The notes under the pieces are model-generated. The model was not told the origin of the DNA. It was given only the letters and a program-made list of their open reading frames with translations, and made no database searches. Below are positions 35,448 to 44,588 of a DNA stretch of 64,000 nt, piece by piece (position 1 is the first letter of the stretch; each line of letters begins with the position of its first letter). The translations under genes and the position numbers were made by a program. The stretch spans positions 124,001-188,000 of the forward strand of contig CAVQVR010000011.1 in the NCBI GenBank assembly GCA_963717195.1. Reading direction: 5' to 3'. The DNA comes from JACDAE01 sp963717195 (GTDB lineage: Bacteria > Chloroflexota > Ktedonobacteria > Ktedonobacterales > Ktedonobacteraceae).

Positions 35448-37268
35448 CTAAGAGGTTGTTAAATGCCAGGGTGCGCCTGATATTGGAAGAGGGGATGATG
35501 AAAGAGGCATTTGAGCAGGTAAGTTCTGAAGAAATGGGGATGTTGAAGTAATAGAGAGAATATTTTGCAGGCCTTCCTCGAATTGCTGAATGTTCTGCAC
35601 TTGAAATACGCCCATCACATAGCGATCTGGTCGTATCAGTACATATAAGTCATGTCTATTGCACAGAAATTTGCTTATTTGCTGTTCAATATCAATAATA
35701 CATGTAGACTGGATACTTTGTTGTGTTTGTACACATACAAACTTTACGTTAAGCCTGTTCCATATATCGGAACTCATCCCTACAAATGCCTCATCCCCAT
35801 TTTCGTGCAGTCTAATTAACGCGAAGCCATTGCCCAATACTTCGTCGAGTAGTACTCGTCTTCCTTCTTGAGTCTGGACGTATGGCTGAGGAAGGAATGC
35901 GCCAACCAGCTTCCGCATCCCCCTGACAGAATTTTTTAGCAGGAAACCATCTGTATAACGCGGTTGCGGCTTGATACTCAACTCCGTCAGCATCTTTCGT
36001 GCGGGCGGTAGCTTATCAATGACACGAAAGAAGAGGTCGCGTAGCAGGGCAATTGGACGCTGTATGGTCATAATCACTTTGCCGAGGAATGAGGAGAAGA
36101 GGATCATTTGCACAACATGTGGGTATCTCTCTACATGATAGCTTGCGAGCAATGCTGCATCAGCAGTGTTCTGGAGCACCAGTTGTAACTTCCAACAGAG
36201 ATTGTGGGCATCGCGCATCCCACTATTCATTCCCTGACCACCGAAGGGAGGCATAAGATGAGCGGCATCTCCCAATAAGAAAGTGCGCCCCTGTGAAAAT
36301 TTTGCGGCAATAAGCGCGTGAAATGTGTAGATGGTCTTGCGTGTAATTTGCAGAGGAGGTGGTGACGCATGAGTTTCAGGTGAAGTAGCATACATGGCGT
36401 GGCTAATTAATTGAGTAACGGTGCCAATCTCTAAGAGATCTTCTTCACGTTCACCGGGCAGCAGCATGAATTCCCACCGACGCTGTGTACCCGGTCCCGG
36501 TACGCTCACTACTGGACGAGCAGGATTACAAAGGAAGAAAATGGTGTCAGATGGTTCGCTCTCACTAATGGCATCAACGACCAGCCACTTTTGGCTCTCC
36601 GTCCTTCCTCCTGAAATAGGATCGTCGCCTTGCGGGTTCCCCCAGAAGGATGCAGGTCCCCATTTTTGTTCCCAATTCGTGGAATGGCAGGAGCCACGTT
36701 GACGACGCATGATAGGTGAATGCATCGGGATATTTAATATGCGTCGCACCAGACTTTTTCCACCATCGCATGCCAACAAATAGGAGCATTCCACTTGTGA
36801 CAGGAGATCATTGGGAGTGCGAACGGAGATATGGACACTCTGCTCATCTTGCTCAAATGCTTCCAGAGAATGTTGGAAAAATACTTTAACGCAGGAGAAA
36901 CGCTCGATCCCTTTGAATAGGATGCGCTCAAGCGTTGGTTGATGAAATGTTGAAATGAGTGGGAAGCCGTTTCTCTGCTCTTGTGGTGCCACTTTTGCCA
37001 GGAAATGACGTGGAGATACATACTGTGCCTTCACATTGAGTCTGGCATGAGCAAGTACCTCTTTTAGCAATCCCATAGCCTGGAATACACGTAGCCCCTC
37101 ATCGTCGATAGCGATAGCGCGGGGGAAATCACATGTTTCTTTGTTACGCTCGACTACAAGCGTCTCAATACCAGCCTGCCCGAGCAAATTTGCTGCCGCA
37201 AGGCCCGTTGGTCCAGCGCCAATAATGACTACAGGCGCATTTGAAGGAAGGACAGGATGCATACTCAT
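35448..37268 (-). CDS. FAD-dependent aromatic/polyketide monooxygenase
   Basis: 606 residues; its ATG overlaps the stop of the KS-beta gene (ATGA). It has the three motifs of class A flavin hydroxylases: GAGPTGLAAANLLGQAGIET (dinucleotide), LLACDGGKSLVRRIL (DG motif), and LLGDAAHLMPPFGGQGMNSG (GD motif). The C-terminal 170 residues resemble the thioredoxin-like extension of the MhpA and polyketide hydroxylase group. The operon with KS-alpha and KS-beta suggests a tailoring role on an aromatic or polyene product (inference). Confidence 0.88.
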   Translation of the reverse strand: MSMHPVLPSNAPVVIIGAGPTGLAAANLLGQAGIETLVVERNKETCDFPRAIAIDDEGLRVFQAMGLLKEVLAHARLNVKAQYVSPRHFLAKVAPQEQRNGFPLISTFHQPTLERILFKGIERFSCVKVFFQHSLEAFEQDEQSVHISVRTPNDLLSQVECSYLLACDGGKSLVRRILNIPMHSPIMRRQRGSCHSTNWEQKWGPASFWGNPQGDDPISGGRTESQKWLVVDAISESEPSDTIFFLCNPARPVVSVPGPGTQRRWEFMLLPGEREEDLLEIGTVTQLISHAMYATSPETHASPPPLQITRKTIYTFHALIAAKFSQGRTFLLGDAAHLMPPFGGQGMNSGMRDAHNLCWKLQLVLQNTADAALLASYHVERYPHVVQMILFSSFLGKVIMTIQRPIALLRDLFFRVIDKLPPARKMLTELSIKPQPRYTDGFLLKNSVRGMRKLVGAFLPQPYVQTQEGRRVLLDEVLGNGFALIRLHENGDEAFVGMSSDIWNRLNVKFVCVQTQQSIQSTCIIDIEQQISKFLCNRHDLYVLIRPDRYVMGVFQVQNIQQFEEGLQNILSITSTSPFLQNLPAQMPLSSSPLPISGAPWHLTTS

Positions 37269-38497
37269 TCTCCCTTTTTGAGTGCCAGGACTGCATTAAC
37301 TCCGCCGAGTCCACGTCCCCCAATAAGGACAACAGAGCTTGCTGGTTGCATTGCTCTTGCCCTGTCACGTACCATATCTAATTCGTAGCGCGGATCCAAT
37401 TCCTCACAGTTGATAGTTGGAGGAATAGACTCATGTTGGAGCGCCAATAGAGCTGTGATCGTATCAATTGCACCCGCTGCAGCATAACTATGCCCGATTG
37501 TTGTGCGCGGCACACTGACTGGAATGCGTGCCAGGTCGTTGAGGCGCAATGCAGTCGCCTCGCCCTGATCCGCTGATGGTAGGGCGCGACCATCCAGGCT
37601 GAAGTAAGCAATATGTGCGGGTTCAATAGCTCCTTCCTGCATAACCTGGCGTATTGCTCTAGCATAATGCCTGCCATCGGATGAGGGAGGGCTTAGACCA
37701 AGCGCATCGTTGGCCTGTCCATAACCAATGAACTCACCATAGATGAATGCATTCCGTTGAAGTGCGTGTTCATATTCTTCCAGGACACAGATGCCTGCAC
37801 CCTCTGCCAATAGCAATCCTGAATCTCTTACATCAAATGGTCGATATGTATGTATATCATTACCTGCTATACATTGATCATGGAGAGACATTGCTTGCAT
37901 AAAGAGAGGATGCAGGCACGCCTCGCATCCTCCTGTGAGGATCACATCGGCTACCCCACGCTGAATGGCTGCATATGCCATGCCCATTGCATCAAGTCCA
38001 CTTACGAGGTCGTTCACAGGAGTCTTGCAATACCCCTGGATGTTGTAGTGAATGGCAGCTTGCCCGACATTGGCGACGCTGAGCCAGGCGATAGCGGTAT
38101 AAGCGCTGACGAAACGCGGTCCTTTTGTATAGAGGGTCTGGAGTTGCTTGAGTACAAAATCAACACCACCCAGTGCATTAGCGATTACGGCTCCCACGCG
38201 CTGAGGATTCTCCTGCTCCAGAAGTAGGCGAGCATCTAGAAGAGCCTCCTGTATAGCTGCGAAAGTAAAGTGTGTCATGCGGTCGGTACGGTTTGCCAGT
38301 TTGCGCTCAATATGCTCCTCAACGACAAAGTCAAGGATGGCTCCTACAGCCCATTCTTGTCCGCTGGCGTCCTGTAAGAGTTTGATGCCAGAGGTGCCGC
38401 TGAGTGTTGCCTGCCAGAAAGCCTCTTTGCCAATCCCGTTTGGAGCTACAACACCGAGTCCTGTAATGACCACGCGGCGTCTGTTGCTATCTCTCAT
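37265..38497 (-). CDS. Ketosynthase-like chain-length factor (KS-beta)
   Basis: 410 residues with a complete thiolase fold (VVITGLGVVAPNGIG at the start, GRGLGGVNAVLAL at the end). The active-site Cys of ketosynthases is replaced by Leu (NDLVSGLDAMG, near 163), the first catalytic His by Asp (FSLDGRAL), and the Lys region is PRTTIGHS, retaining only the second His. This is the pattern of a non-condensing partner subunit, as in type II PKS chain-length factors. The gene overlaps the active KS upstream by 11 bp and the monooxygenase downstream by 4 bp, so translation is coupled. Confidence 0.88.
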   Translation of the reverse strand: MRDSNRRRVVITGLGVVAPNGIGKEAFWQATLSGTSGIKLLQDASGQEWAVGAILDFVVEEHIERKLANRTDRMTHFTFAAIQEALLDARLLLEQENPQRVGAVIANALGGVDFVLKQLQTLYTKGPRFVSAYTAIAWLSVANVGQAAIHYNIQGYCKTPVNDLVSGLDAMGMAYAAIQRGVADVILTGGCEACLHPLFMQAMSLHDQCIAGNDIHTYRPFDVRDSGLLLAEGAGICVLEEYEHALQRNAFIYGEFIGYGQANDALGLSPPSSDGRHYARAIRQVMQEGAIEPAHIAYFSLDGRALPSADQGEATALRLNDLARIPVSVPRTTIGHSYAAAGAIDTITALLALQHESIPPTINCEELDPRYELDMVRDRARAMQPASSVVLIGGRGLGGVNAVLALKKGE

Positions 38498-39794
38498 GTT
38501 GTTCTATCCACTCAGGTCGTGCGAGAACAAGGGCGCTGTTGACGCCGCCGAAGCCGCTTGAATGGGTGAGAGCTACATCAATAGAGGCGGATCGTGCAAA
38601 GTTGGGTACGTAGTCAAGGTCACATAAAGGATCGTTTTGCTCCAGGTTGAGCGTGGGCGGAATGAGTTGCCGCTCAAGAACAAGCGCTGTGACCAGAGCC
38701 TCGATAGCGCTGGCCGCACCCTGGGTATGGCCGATGATCGACTTTGTAGAACTGATGGGAATATGGTACGCGTACTCACCAAGGGCAGCTTTGTATGCAG
38801 CCGTTTCCGCTCTGTCATTGGGAGGCGTTGAGCTGCCATGCGAGTTGATATATCCCAGTTGTTGCTGTGTTATGCCTGCGTCTGTGAGGGTTTGCGTGAA
38901 GAGCCGCTGCAAAGGTGAACCATCCTGCGGTAGGGCCGTCATATGGTGTGCGTTGCTATTGGATGAAAAGGCCAGTATTTCGGCGTAGATGTGTGCGCCA
39001 CGAGCCAGCGCCAGTTCACGCTCCTCCAGGAGCATGACGGCAGCACCCTCCGCCATTACAAACCCATCATGCTTCTGATCGTAGGGTCTTGAGGCACGCT
39101 GTGGTTCTTCATTAAAGTTTGTACTTAAGGCTCCCATAACGCAGAAGACATCCAGGCCGATAGGGCTGAGCGCGGAATCGCAGCCCCCGGCCAGCATACG
39201 ATCTACACGTCGCTCTTGAATGGCCCAGAATGCCTGTCCAATAGCGTCAGTACCAGCCGAACAGCCAGTGGCAATAACCATGGAAGGGCCATAGAGTTGA
39301 TAATGGGCAGCGATGCAAGATGCGCTGGCATGCGTTATGAAAAGATCAGCGGGTATTTGAGCAAGATCAACGGACGTATATGGATGTGTACCATTAGCAG
39401 TGGACTGTTGCCAGAGGCGCTCGCCCTCCGCTACACAGGTCATCGCAGAACCCATATACACACCCATGCGTTCGCGTTCTAGTTCGCCGAGTGTATGGTC
39501 GATGTTTGCATCCTCAAGAGCGAGATAGGCCGAGACGAGGGCAAACTGAGTGGCGCGATCCATATGTTGAGCTTCATCTTCTGTCAGACCGGACGGTATA
39601 GGATCGAAATCTACAACTTCTCCAGCGATACGTACGGCCAGGGAGCTGGCATCAAAGCGTGTGATCTGGCGGATGCCAGAGATGCCAGAGACGCATGCCT
39701 GCCAGAATGTCTCTTTGCCGATACCATTGGGAACGACGACACCAAGGCCGGTGATGACGACTCTAGGCGATGGGGAAAGTCCTGCTTGACTCAT
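38487..39794 (-). CDS. Beta-ketoacyl synthase (KS-alpha, FabF/type II PKS-like)
   Basis: 435 residues from the ATG at 39794, which has AGGAG 6 bp upstream; the frame extends six codons further. Catalytic residues are intact: Cys near 178 (VIATGCSAGTDAIGQA), His in GYINSHGSSTPPND, Lys in SSTKSIIGHTQGAASA. It should condense malonyl-ACP units with the KS-beta as heterodimer partner. No ACP, ketoreductase or cyclase is in the window, so the ACP must be encoded elsewhere or shared with fatty-acid synthesis. A primary fatty-acid FabF is less likely because of the fused operon with a Cys-less partner and an oxygenase. Confidence 0.9.
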   Translation of the reverse strand: MSQAGLSPSPRVVITGLGVVVPNGIGKETFWQACVSGISGIRQITRFDASSLAVRIAGEVVDFDPIPSGLTEDEAQHMDRATQFALVSAYLALEDANIDHTLGELERERMGVYMGSAMTCVAEGERLWQQSTANGTHPYTSVDLAQIPADLFITHASASCIAAHYQLYGPSMVIATGCSAGTDAIGQAFWAIQERRVDRMLAGGCDSALSPIGLDVFCVMGALSTNFNEEPQRASRPYDQKHDGFVMAEGAAVMLLEERELALARGAHIYAEILAFSSNSNAHHMTALPQDGSPLQRLFTQTLTDAGITQQQLGYINSHGSSTPPNDRAETAAYKAALGEYAYHIPISSTKSIIGHTQGAASAIEALVTALVLERQLIPPTLNLEQNDPLCDLDYVPNFARSASIDVALTHSSGFGGVNSALVLARPEWIEQHER

Positions 39795-39825
39795 CAAATT
39801 CTCCTGATGCATGTTTGCTTGACTT

Positions 39826-40731
39826 TTAGAGTTTATGTTTTATACTTTCCTCCGCTGATGGTGGAAGAAACGTCCCTCTGGTGATCCGATTAAGGATACT
39901 GAAAGAAAAGAAACGCTCCCTACCAGGAATGACGAAGTAGCCAATGCAGTTGGGTAGGTGTGTAGCCAACCAGTGCGTTGCAGCTTCTGGCGAGAGAGGG
40001 TCGTCCGCGCGGTTGATCAGCAGGATGGGCATGGTCAATTGCTGAATATGGTCGCGAATGTCGAAATTGTGGATGATGGGCAGGACCGAGAATTTGTATA
40101 CCGAGGGCCACTGTTCAATCTTTGCGAATTGTTCTTCGATGAGGTGGCGCGGTAGAGCAGGCGCGGCGTCGTTATCTTTGTTGTGGGACACAATATAGTT
40201 GATGACGGTGCGGCGCAAAAACGAGGCTGGCAGGATATGTTCAACGGGGAGGCGTATAAAGAGTTCGTGCAGTAGCCAGATAAAGGGATGAGGTGGAATC
40301 TGATAAGTAGCTCCTTGAGCGACAATGATAAGGGAGCGACAGCGCTCAGGATAGCGTAATGCAAACTCGAAGAGCACCATTGCAGCATCACCATGACCCA
40401 GCAGATCGACCTGTTGCAGGTTCAGGCAATCGAGTACCTGTCGAAGTTCCTCCGCACGTTCTACGCGTCCTACAGGTCTGTGGCGCGTTTCGTGCCGTCG
40501 ATAGAGTATTACGCGGCGAGATGCGCTCAAACTGCGTATCTGACGGGCGTAAACAAACTCAAGGTGTTCAAGAATAGGCACGAAGACGAGAGGGTCGGCA
40601 TCTTTGTTGCCTATATCGATGATTGGCAAATCGATATCTCCAATCGGACGACGTTGCCAGAGAGCCTCAAGGTAGTTGACATCTTCGTGAAAGACCGTAT
40701 CGTCGATCCAGATATTGTCGTGAACATTCAA
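39826..40731 (-). CDS. Alpha/beta-hydrolase fold protein, catalytic residues altered
   Basis: 301 residues and first gene of the KS operon, 31 bp upstream of KS-alpha. The fold is clear (PLVFVPILEHLEFVYARQIR, LNLQQVDLLGHGDAAMVLFE, MPILLINRADDPLSPEA). The nucleophile elbow reads G-H-G-D-A, with Gly in place of Ser/Cys/Asp, and the segment that normally carries the catalytic His (IPGRERFFSF) has none. It is therefore probably not a normal hydrolase; a structural, binding or cyclisation role in the pathway is possible but unproven. Confidence 0.75.
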   Translation of the reverse strand: MNVHDNIWIDDTVFHEDVNYLEALWQRRPIGDIDLPIIDIGNKDADPLVFVPILEHLEFVYARQIRSLSASRRVILYRRHETRHRPVGRVERAEELRQVLDCLNLQQVDLLGHGDAAMVLFEFALRYPERCRSLIIVAQGATYQIPPHPFIWLLHELFIRLPVEHILPASFLRRTVINYIVSHNKDNDAAPALPRHLIEEQFAKIEQWPSVYKFSVLPIIHNFDIRDHIQQLTMPILLINRADDPLSPEAATHWLATHLPNCIGYFVIPGRERFFSFSILNRITRGTFLPPSAEESIKHKL

Positions 40732-41039
40732 TGGTAGCCTGCCTTAGAGAAAAAACCAGGTATCCAGAAAATATGCTGGTGAAAGCTATGCTGGAGAGAA
40801 CTGGTGGGCATGGTGCCCAGACGATGTTTATCATGATTTATATTATATACAGTCCCCGTTACGGATGGAAAACAAGGTGCGAGTAACTAGATTATGTAAA
40901 GTCTAGTGAGTTCCCTGATACAACCAGGAAAAGCAATTGGGAGAAGTTTGATGTCATATCTCTTTAAAGATACTGAAAGAGCGGCTCTTAGACTACATGC
41001 GATAAGCCAATCTCGCAGTCTCAGATTGTCGCGGATGTA

Positions 41040-41183
41040 ATGCCGTTCATCAAGAGTCTGAATGGTGGTTCTGATCCTTCTAAGCCATTGCAGAACGATA
41101 TCGATATTCTGAACTTTGCTCTGTTATTGGAATATCTTGAAGCCACATTCTACGATACCAACGTGCCGCGTTTTTATCAGTAG
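41040..41183 (+). pseudogene. Remnant of a ferritin-like domain protein
   Basis: A 47-codon frame ends at TAG 41181-41183 and reads like the start of a ferritin-like helix bundle, with NDIDILNFALLLEYLEATFY as the first helix. Intact family members continue for about 150 residues or more, so this is a truncated relic. The rest of the 40732-41384 gap has no other coding signal apart from a repeat end at 41272. Confidence 0.45.
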
Positions 41184-41271
41184 TTAGTAGTGCCAGTGTG
41201 GCTCTGACATAGTTCATTTGATCCCACACTGGCCTATAAGCGCATTGGTTGATACTCAATCAAATGGTGAG

Positions 41272-41290
41272 GTAGGGGCCCGAATACTTC
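41272..41290. repeat. Solo end of a GTAGGGGCCCGAAT repeat
   Basis: GTAGGGGCCCGAATACTTC matches the outer end of the inverted-repeat element at 51946-52067 (reverse complement ATTCGGGCCCCTAC). No matching second arm was found close by. Confidence 0.45.
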
Positions 41291-41384
41291 ACGAAACGAT
41301 GTGACTGTAGATACCGTCCCTTGCCCCTCTCGCAAAAACCCTGCGGTTGAAAGCTGAGGAAGGGTGGAGAATGTATTCACATGT

Positions 41385-42254
41385 TTAGCGACGGGTATGT
41401 TCCGTCCAGTAGTGGTGAGTCTTGGCTACTACAGTTATGACGTTTTTGATTTCTTTTTCGAGCTGGAAGGCTGGTCCAGCGGGCAACCAGAGTACGTTTC
41501 CCTCGCGTCGTACGCACACATTTTCTACGACAATAGCACGTAGCAGCCAGAGTGCCATCTCCTCGTCAGTGCATTGTAGACCGATCCACCCGATCTGTTT
41601 GTTGCATAGCACAGGTAATTCGGTGATCAGCTCCAGTCCGCGCTTCATTTCAGCGATCACGCGTTCATAGCCCTCTTGATCTGCAAGGATCTCTTCGGGA
41701 GAGACGGGTTCCAACAACGTACCACGATGGGGCGGCCCGCCTGCCAGTGCCAGGTCACAGAAGCCGGTCCACATCTGATCCCACGCCACCTGCCCTTTCT
41801 CATCGTAGGATAGAGGAGCTGCGCCCATGGGGGCTGCATTGACTTCTTTACCATTGCGGTAGGGTGGTGGAAGGAGATCTGGCATTTGGGAGGATGTGGA
41901 TGTGGAATCCGAAGAGGAGAGAAGCAGCACTTCAGGGAGGAGATGACGCCAATCGACCTCAGCCACCTGCCCACCTGTGATAGTAACTTCCCCCACAGGT
42001 TGTGAACTCTGGCCCCAGATAATGTAGTCATCAGCTGATAGAGCGAGAAAGAGGGCGGCGAATGCCGGGCAGCTATTAACACGACGTTCTAAGACATCGG
42101 TGTGTATGCGTTGCCATTCTCGCCCTTTCGGACTTACATCGATCTGCCAACCACACAACTCGCGCCTGAAATGGATGATCAGTGCTCCAATATCGTCACC
42201 AATATCGAGCACCGCATGCTCAGTGTGTACTCGTACGGCAGATCCCTCAGGCAT
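41385..42254 (-). CDS. Conserved-looking protein of unknown function, downstream of DUF4331
   Basis: 289 residues from the ATG at 42254, preceded by AAAGGAGAGG; a longer frame to 42305 lacks a ribosome site. I do not recognise the family. The N-terminal half has mixed alpha/beta pattern (VLDIGDDIGALIIHFRREL); the C-terminal half contains FCDLALAGGPPHRGTLLEP and WLLRAIVVENVCVRREGNVL. There is no signal peptide or membrane segment. It is 64 bp after the DUF4331 gene and on the same strand, so probably co-transcribed. Confidence 0.65.
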   Translation of the reverse strand: MPEGSAVRVHTEHAVLDIGDDIGALIIHFRRELCGWQIDVSPKGREWQRIHTDVLERRVNSCPAFAALFLALSADDYIIWGQSSQPVGEVTITGGQVAEVDWRHLLPEVLLLSSSDSTSTSSQMPDLLPPPYRNGKEVNAAPMGAAPLSYDEKGQVAWDQMWTGFCDLALAGGPPHRGTLLEPVSPEEILADQEGYERVIAEMKRGLELITELPVLCNKQIGWIGLQCTDEEMALWLLRAIVVENVCVRREGNVLWLPAGPAFQLEKEIKNVITVVAKTHHYWTEHTRR

Positions 42255-42318
42255 CTTCTGTCCTCTCCTTTTGCTGGTTGGTGGAGAGATGGGCCTTGTG
42301 CCCATCTCTCTCTATCCT

Positions 42319-43687
42319 CTATGACGATGGAGCATCGAAGCCACTCATTGGCGTGCCGAGATAGGGAAAGTGAGGTAGATAACGTGCAGTAAGGTCGGGA
42401 TTTTGGATATCCGTAACTACAGATGCGTCCGCATCCGCTGTGAAGGTATGATCGACTAGGGGAAGGGTAACGCCAGCGACTGCACGCAATACAATGGTGA
42501 AGACATCATCGAAAACGCGACGACCATTCGGGAAGCCTGCCAGGTCGCCACCCAGAATACCAAGCCGGTTTGGATGCGTGGCAGGAGCGATCTCAACATT
42601 CAGACGCAGCATATCAGCCTGTTTTGCGCCAGTATAGTTCTGGAAGTGAGGGATGACTCCCCAGGGGAGGCCGGTAAGCAGAATGGCAACCAGGTCAGCG
42701 CGTGCTTTATTATAGGCTGCCAGATGTGGAAACTGGTTTGGATAGAGTACTGGCAACAGTTTTGCCAGTTCGGGGTATTGTACATACTGGAGGAATTGGT
42801 GGTCATCAGAAGGCGACGCAGAGTTCCACATGTCTTTCTTGCCCATTGGGATAAGCGCTTCGTTGATTAGAGGATTGCCCAGCCGCGAGACCTGCTCCCA
42901 GGGTCCAGATGTCTGCATTACTCCGTCGTCCAGGATAATGCGTGCTTTGGGCCGACTGGCTGAAGCATAGACGCCAATAATAGCATTTGGATCTTGCGAA
43001 CTTGTGGGATGAACGTGATCCTTTGTCAGGAAGGGTTTAGGAACTTGAATTGCAATGGTGTGAACATTCACGTTCTTGGTCGAATCGATGCCAGGAACAG
43101 CAGAAGTGTGGATCAGGTGTAGCTCCTGGAATGGTCGCAGATCGGCAAGATCAAAGACAGAACCGAGGTCGACATAGAATCCTTCGAGGCGTTGCCCTGC
43201 GAAGACGCGCTCACCACTGGGAAGAACGTGTATAGATTGAGCAGCCAGCGTTTCATAATTTGGGTGTGGAACGTGGTCCAATATTACAGGGCGGGCAGCC
43301 AAGGTTTTTTGCCAGAAGCGTTTCGTTTCCATAATCATCTACTCTGCTTACTGAGTAGTATTGCCGACGATTAAAATTCGGACTACCGAATGAAGTGATA
43401 GGACCTGTGTTGTAGAGAAAGGTATTCGGGTTGGTCAGTACTATATGGAAGCGGAACCGGTAGGTGATGTCGGCATATCCATCCCCGTTATTATCAATGT
43501 TGATGTCATAGATAACATCATCACCGAACTCGTAGAAGTTCGGCCCGCCATCAGGTCCCTCTAAGGGGATAAAATTGGCGATCAAGGTCACCATGCTAGA
43601 GTCATCGGGGCTAAGGAAGGCATAAACGTCGGTATTATCCGCCACTGGATCCTTAGAAATCTCGGGGGCTTCGCGATGTGATGACAT
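42319..43687 (-). pseudogene. DUF4331 family protein, split by a single-base frameshift near 43260
   Basis: The 5' frame (43687-43253) begins MSSHREAPEISKDPVADNTD and covers the typical N-terminal part (FLSPDDSSMVTLIANFIPLE). The 3' frame (from 43338 on) continues NYETLAAQSIHVLPSGERVF and AGQRLEGFYVDLGSVFDLAD to the C-terminus. Joining them at the CCCAAATTATG stretch, with one base fewer in the homopolymer, restores GPRSTPNYETLAA and a protein of about 456 residues, the usual family length. The biochemical function of DUF4331 is unknown; it neighbours a small Tat-exported protein here. A sequencing indel is as likely as a real mutation. Confidence 0.8.
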
Positions 43688-43750
43688 AAGATTACCTCAC
43701 AAATCACAAAATAGAGAACACCTCTTTTTCTCGCACAGAGGAAAATTTCG

Positions 43751-44020
43751 CTAGAGCGATAAGAGATGTTGGACAAGAGCAGCATCGGTGATGGTAGTTG
43801 CTCGTTCGTTGTGTAAGACGGTAAGGGTGCCGGTGGCAGAATTGGAGACATAGACTACGAGAGCTTCACCGGAGGAGAGCGCAGGCTTTTCTGCCGCCCT
43901 TGTGGTGGAAGAGTTCTCAAAATGTGTCATCTTTGCTGCAACAGCTGTGGCCAGCACGCCAACAGCTCCTACACCAATAGAAGCCTGTTTGATAAGTACA
44001 CGTCGTGTCAGTTTCAGCAT
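43751..44020 (-). CDS. Small exported protein with twin-arginine-type signal
   Basis: 89 residues from the ATG at 44020 with GGAGGAA 8 bp upstream (the frame extends to 44077). The N-terminus LTRRVLIKQASIGVGAVGVL is a twin-arginine-like signal followed by a hydrophobic core. The mature part of about 60 residues is beta-rich (EALVVYVSNSATGTLTVLHN). It is first in a unit with DUF4331 and the 41385 gene. Function unknown. Confidence 0.7.
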   Translation of the reverse strand: MLKLTRRVLIKQASIGVGAVGVLATAVAAKMTHFENSSTTRAAEKPALSSGEALVVYVSNSATGTLTVLHNERATTITDAALVQHLLSL

Positions 44021-44429
44021 AGCAATGTTCCTCCAGGGTAAAAATGCTGCGGCGCACCCGGATGGAGTGCCGAGCATGGCTATGTTCCGAACAATGGGAA
44101 TAAAATCCTTTTCATATCAGATGGTGAACATCTCGATACATGAATGGATCTTACAAACAGTGTACTCAGTGCGGCCAAATCCTTTGCGATCCGTAAGAAT
44201 TTACGATGATACAGCTCGTATGCAGTAAATCTGGGTCTGACTTCGACCGGGTATTTTGTTACAATAACGTGCTGGATATTTCAGATGAATGGCTCGGATT
44301 GTTTGAATTGTGAAGAAGTTCATTGTAAGGATGCATATTCGGGTGTAATCTTTTTGTAGATAGAAGAGGATTATTGATGTTTATAAATACTTTAGCGTGC
44401 AACCAGAAAGATTTCTGGAGAGAATTTAC

Positions 44430-44528
44430 ATGATTCTGGGGGAGATTGGTACCAATAGTGCGCGGCTTCAGGAAGTACTGCGGAAAACAGAGGAATTTTA
44501 CGATGAAATTATAGCGCTTCGCATATGA
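44430..44528 (+). other. Short possible coding remnant upstream of the NACHT gene
   Basis: A 32-codon frame from ATG 44430 has GGAGAG 8 bp upstream and reads EIGTNSARLQEVLRKTEEFY with helical character; an open stretch extends upstream to a TAG near 44362. It could be a small protein or a relic. The rest of the 44021-44588 gap shows nothing else. Confidence 0.2.
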
Positions 44529-44588
44529 ACCATGTATCATTTCCTAATACATATTTAACTCTGGCTAAATACTATGAAGGAGAATATA

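Noticed and set aside
44259..44540. 93-codon minus-strand frame upstream of the NACHT gene
   Set aside because: Low-complexity Asn/His/Ser-rich translation without start support.
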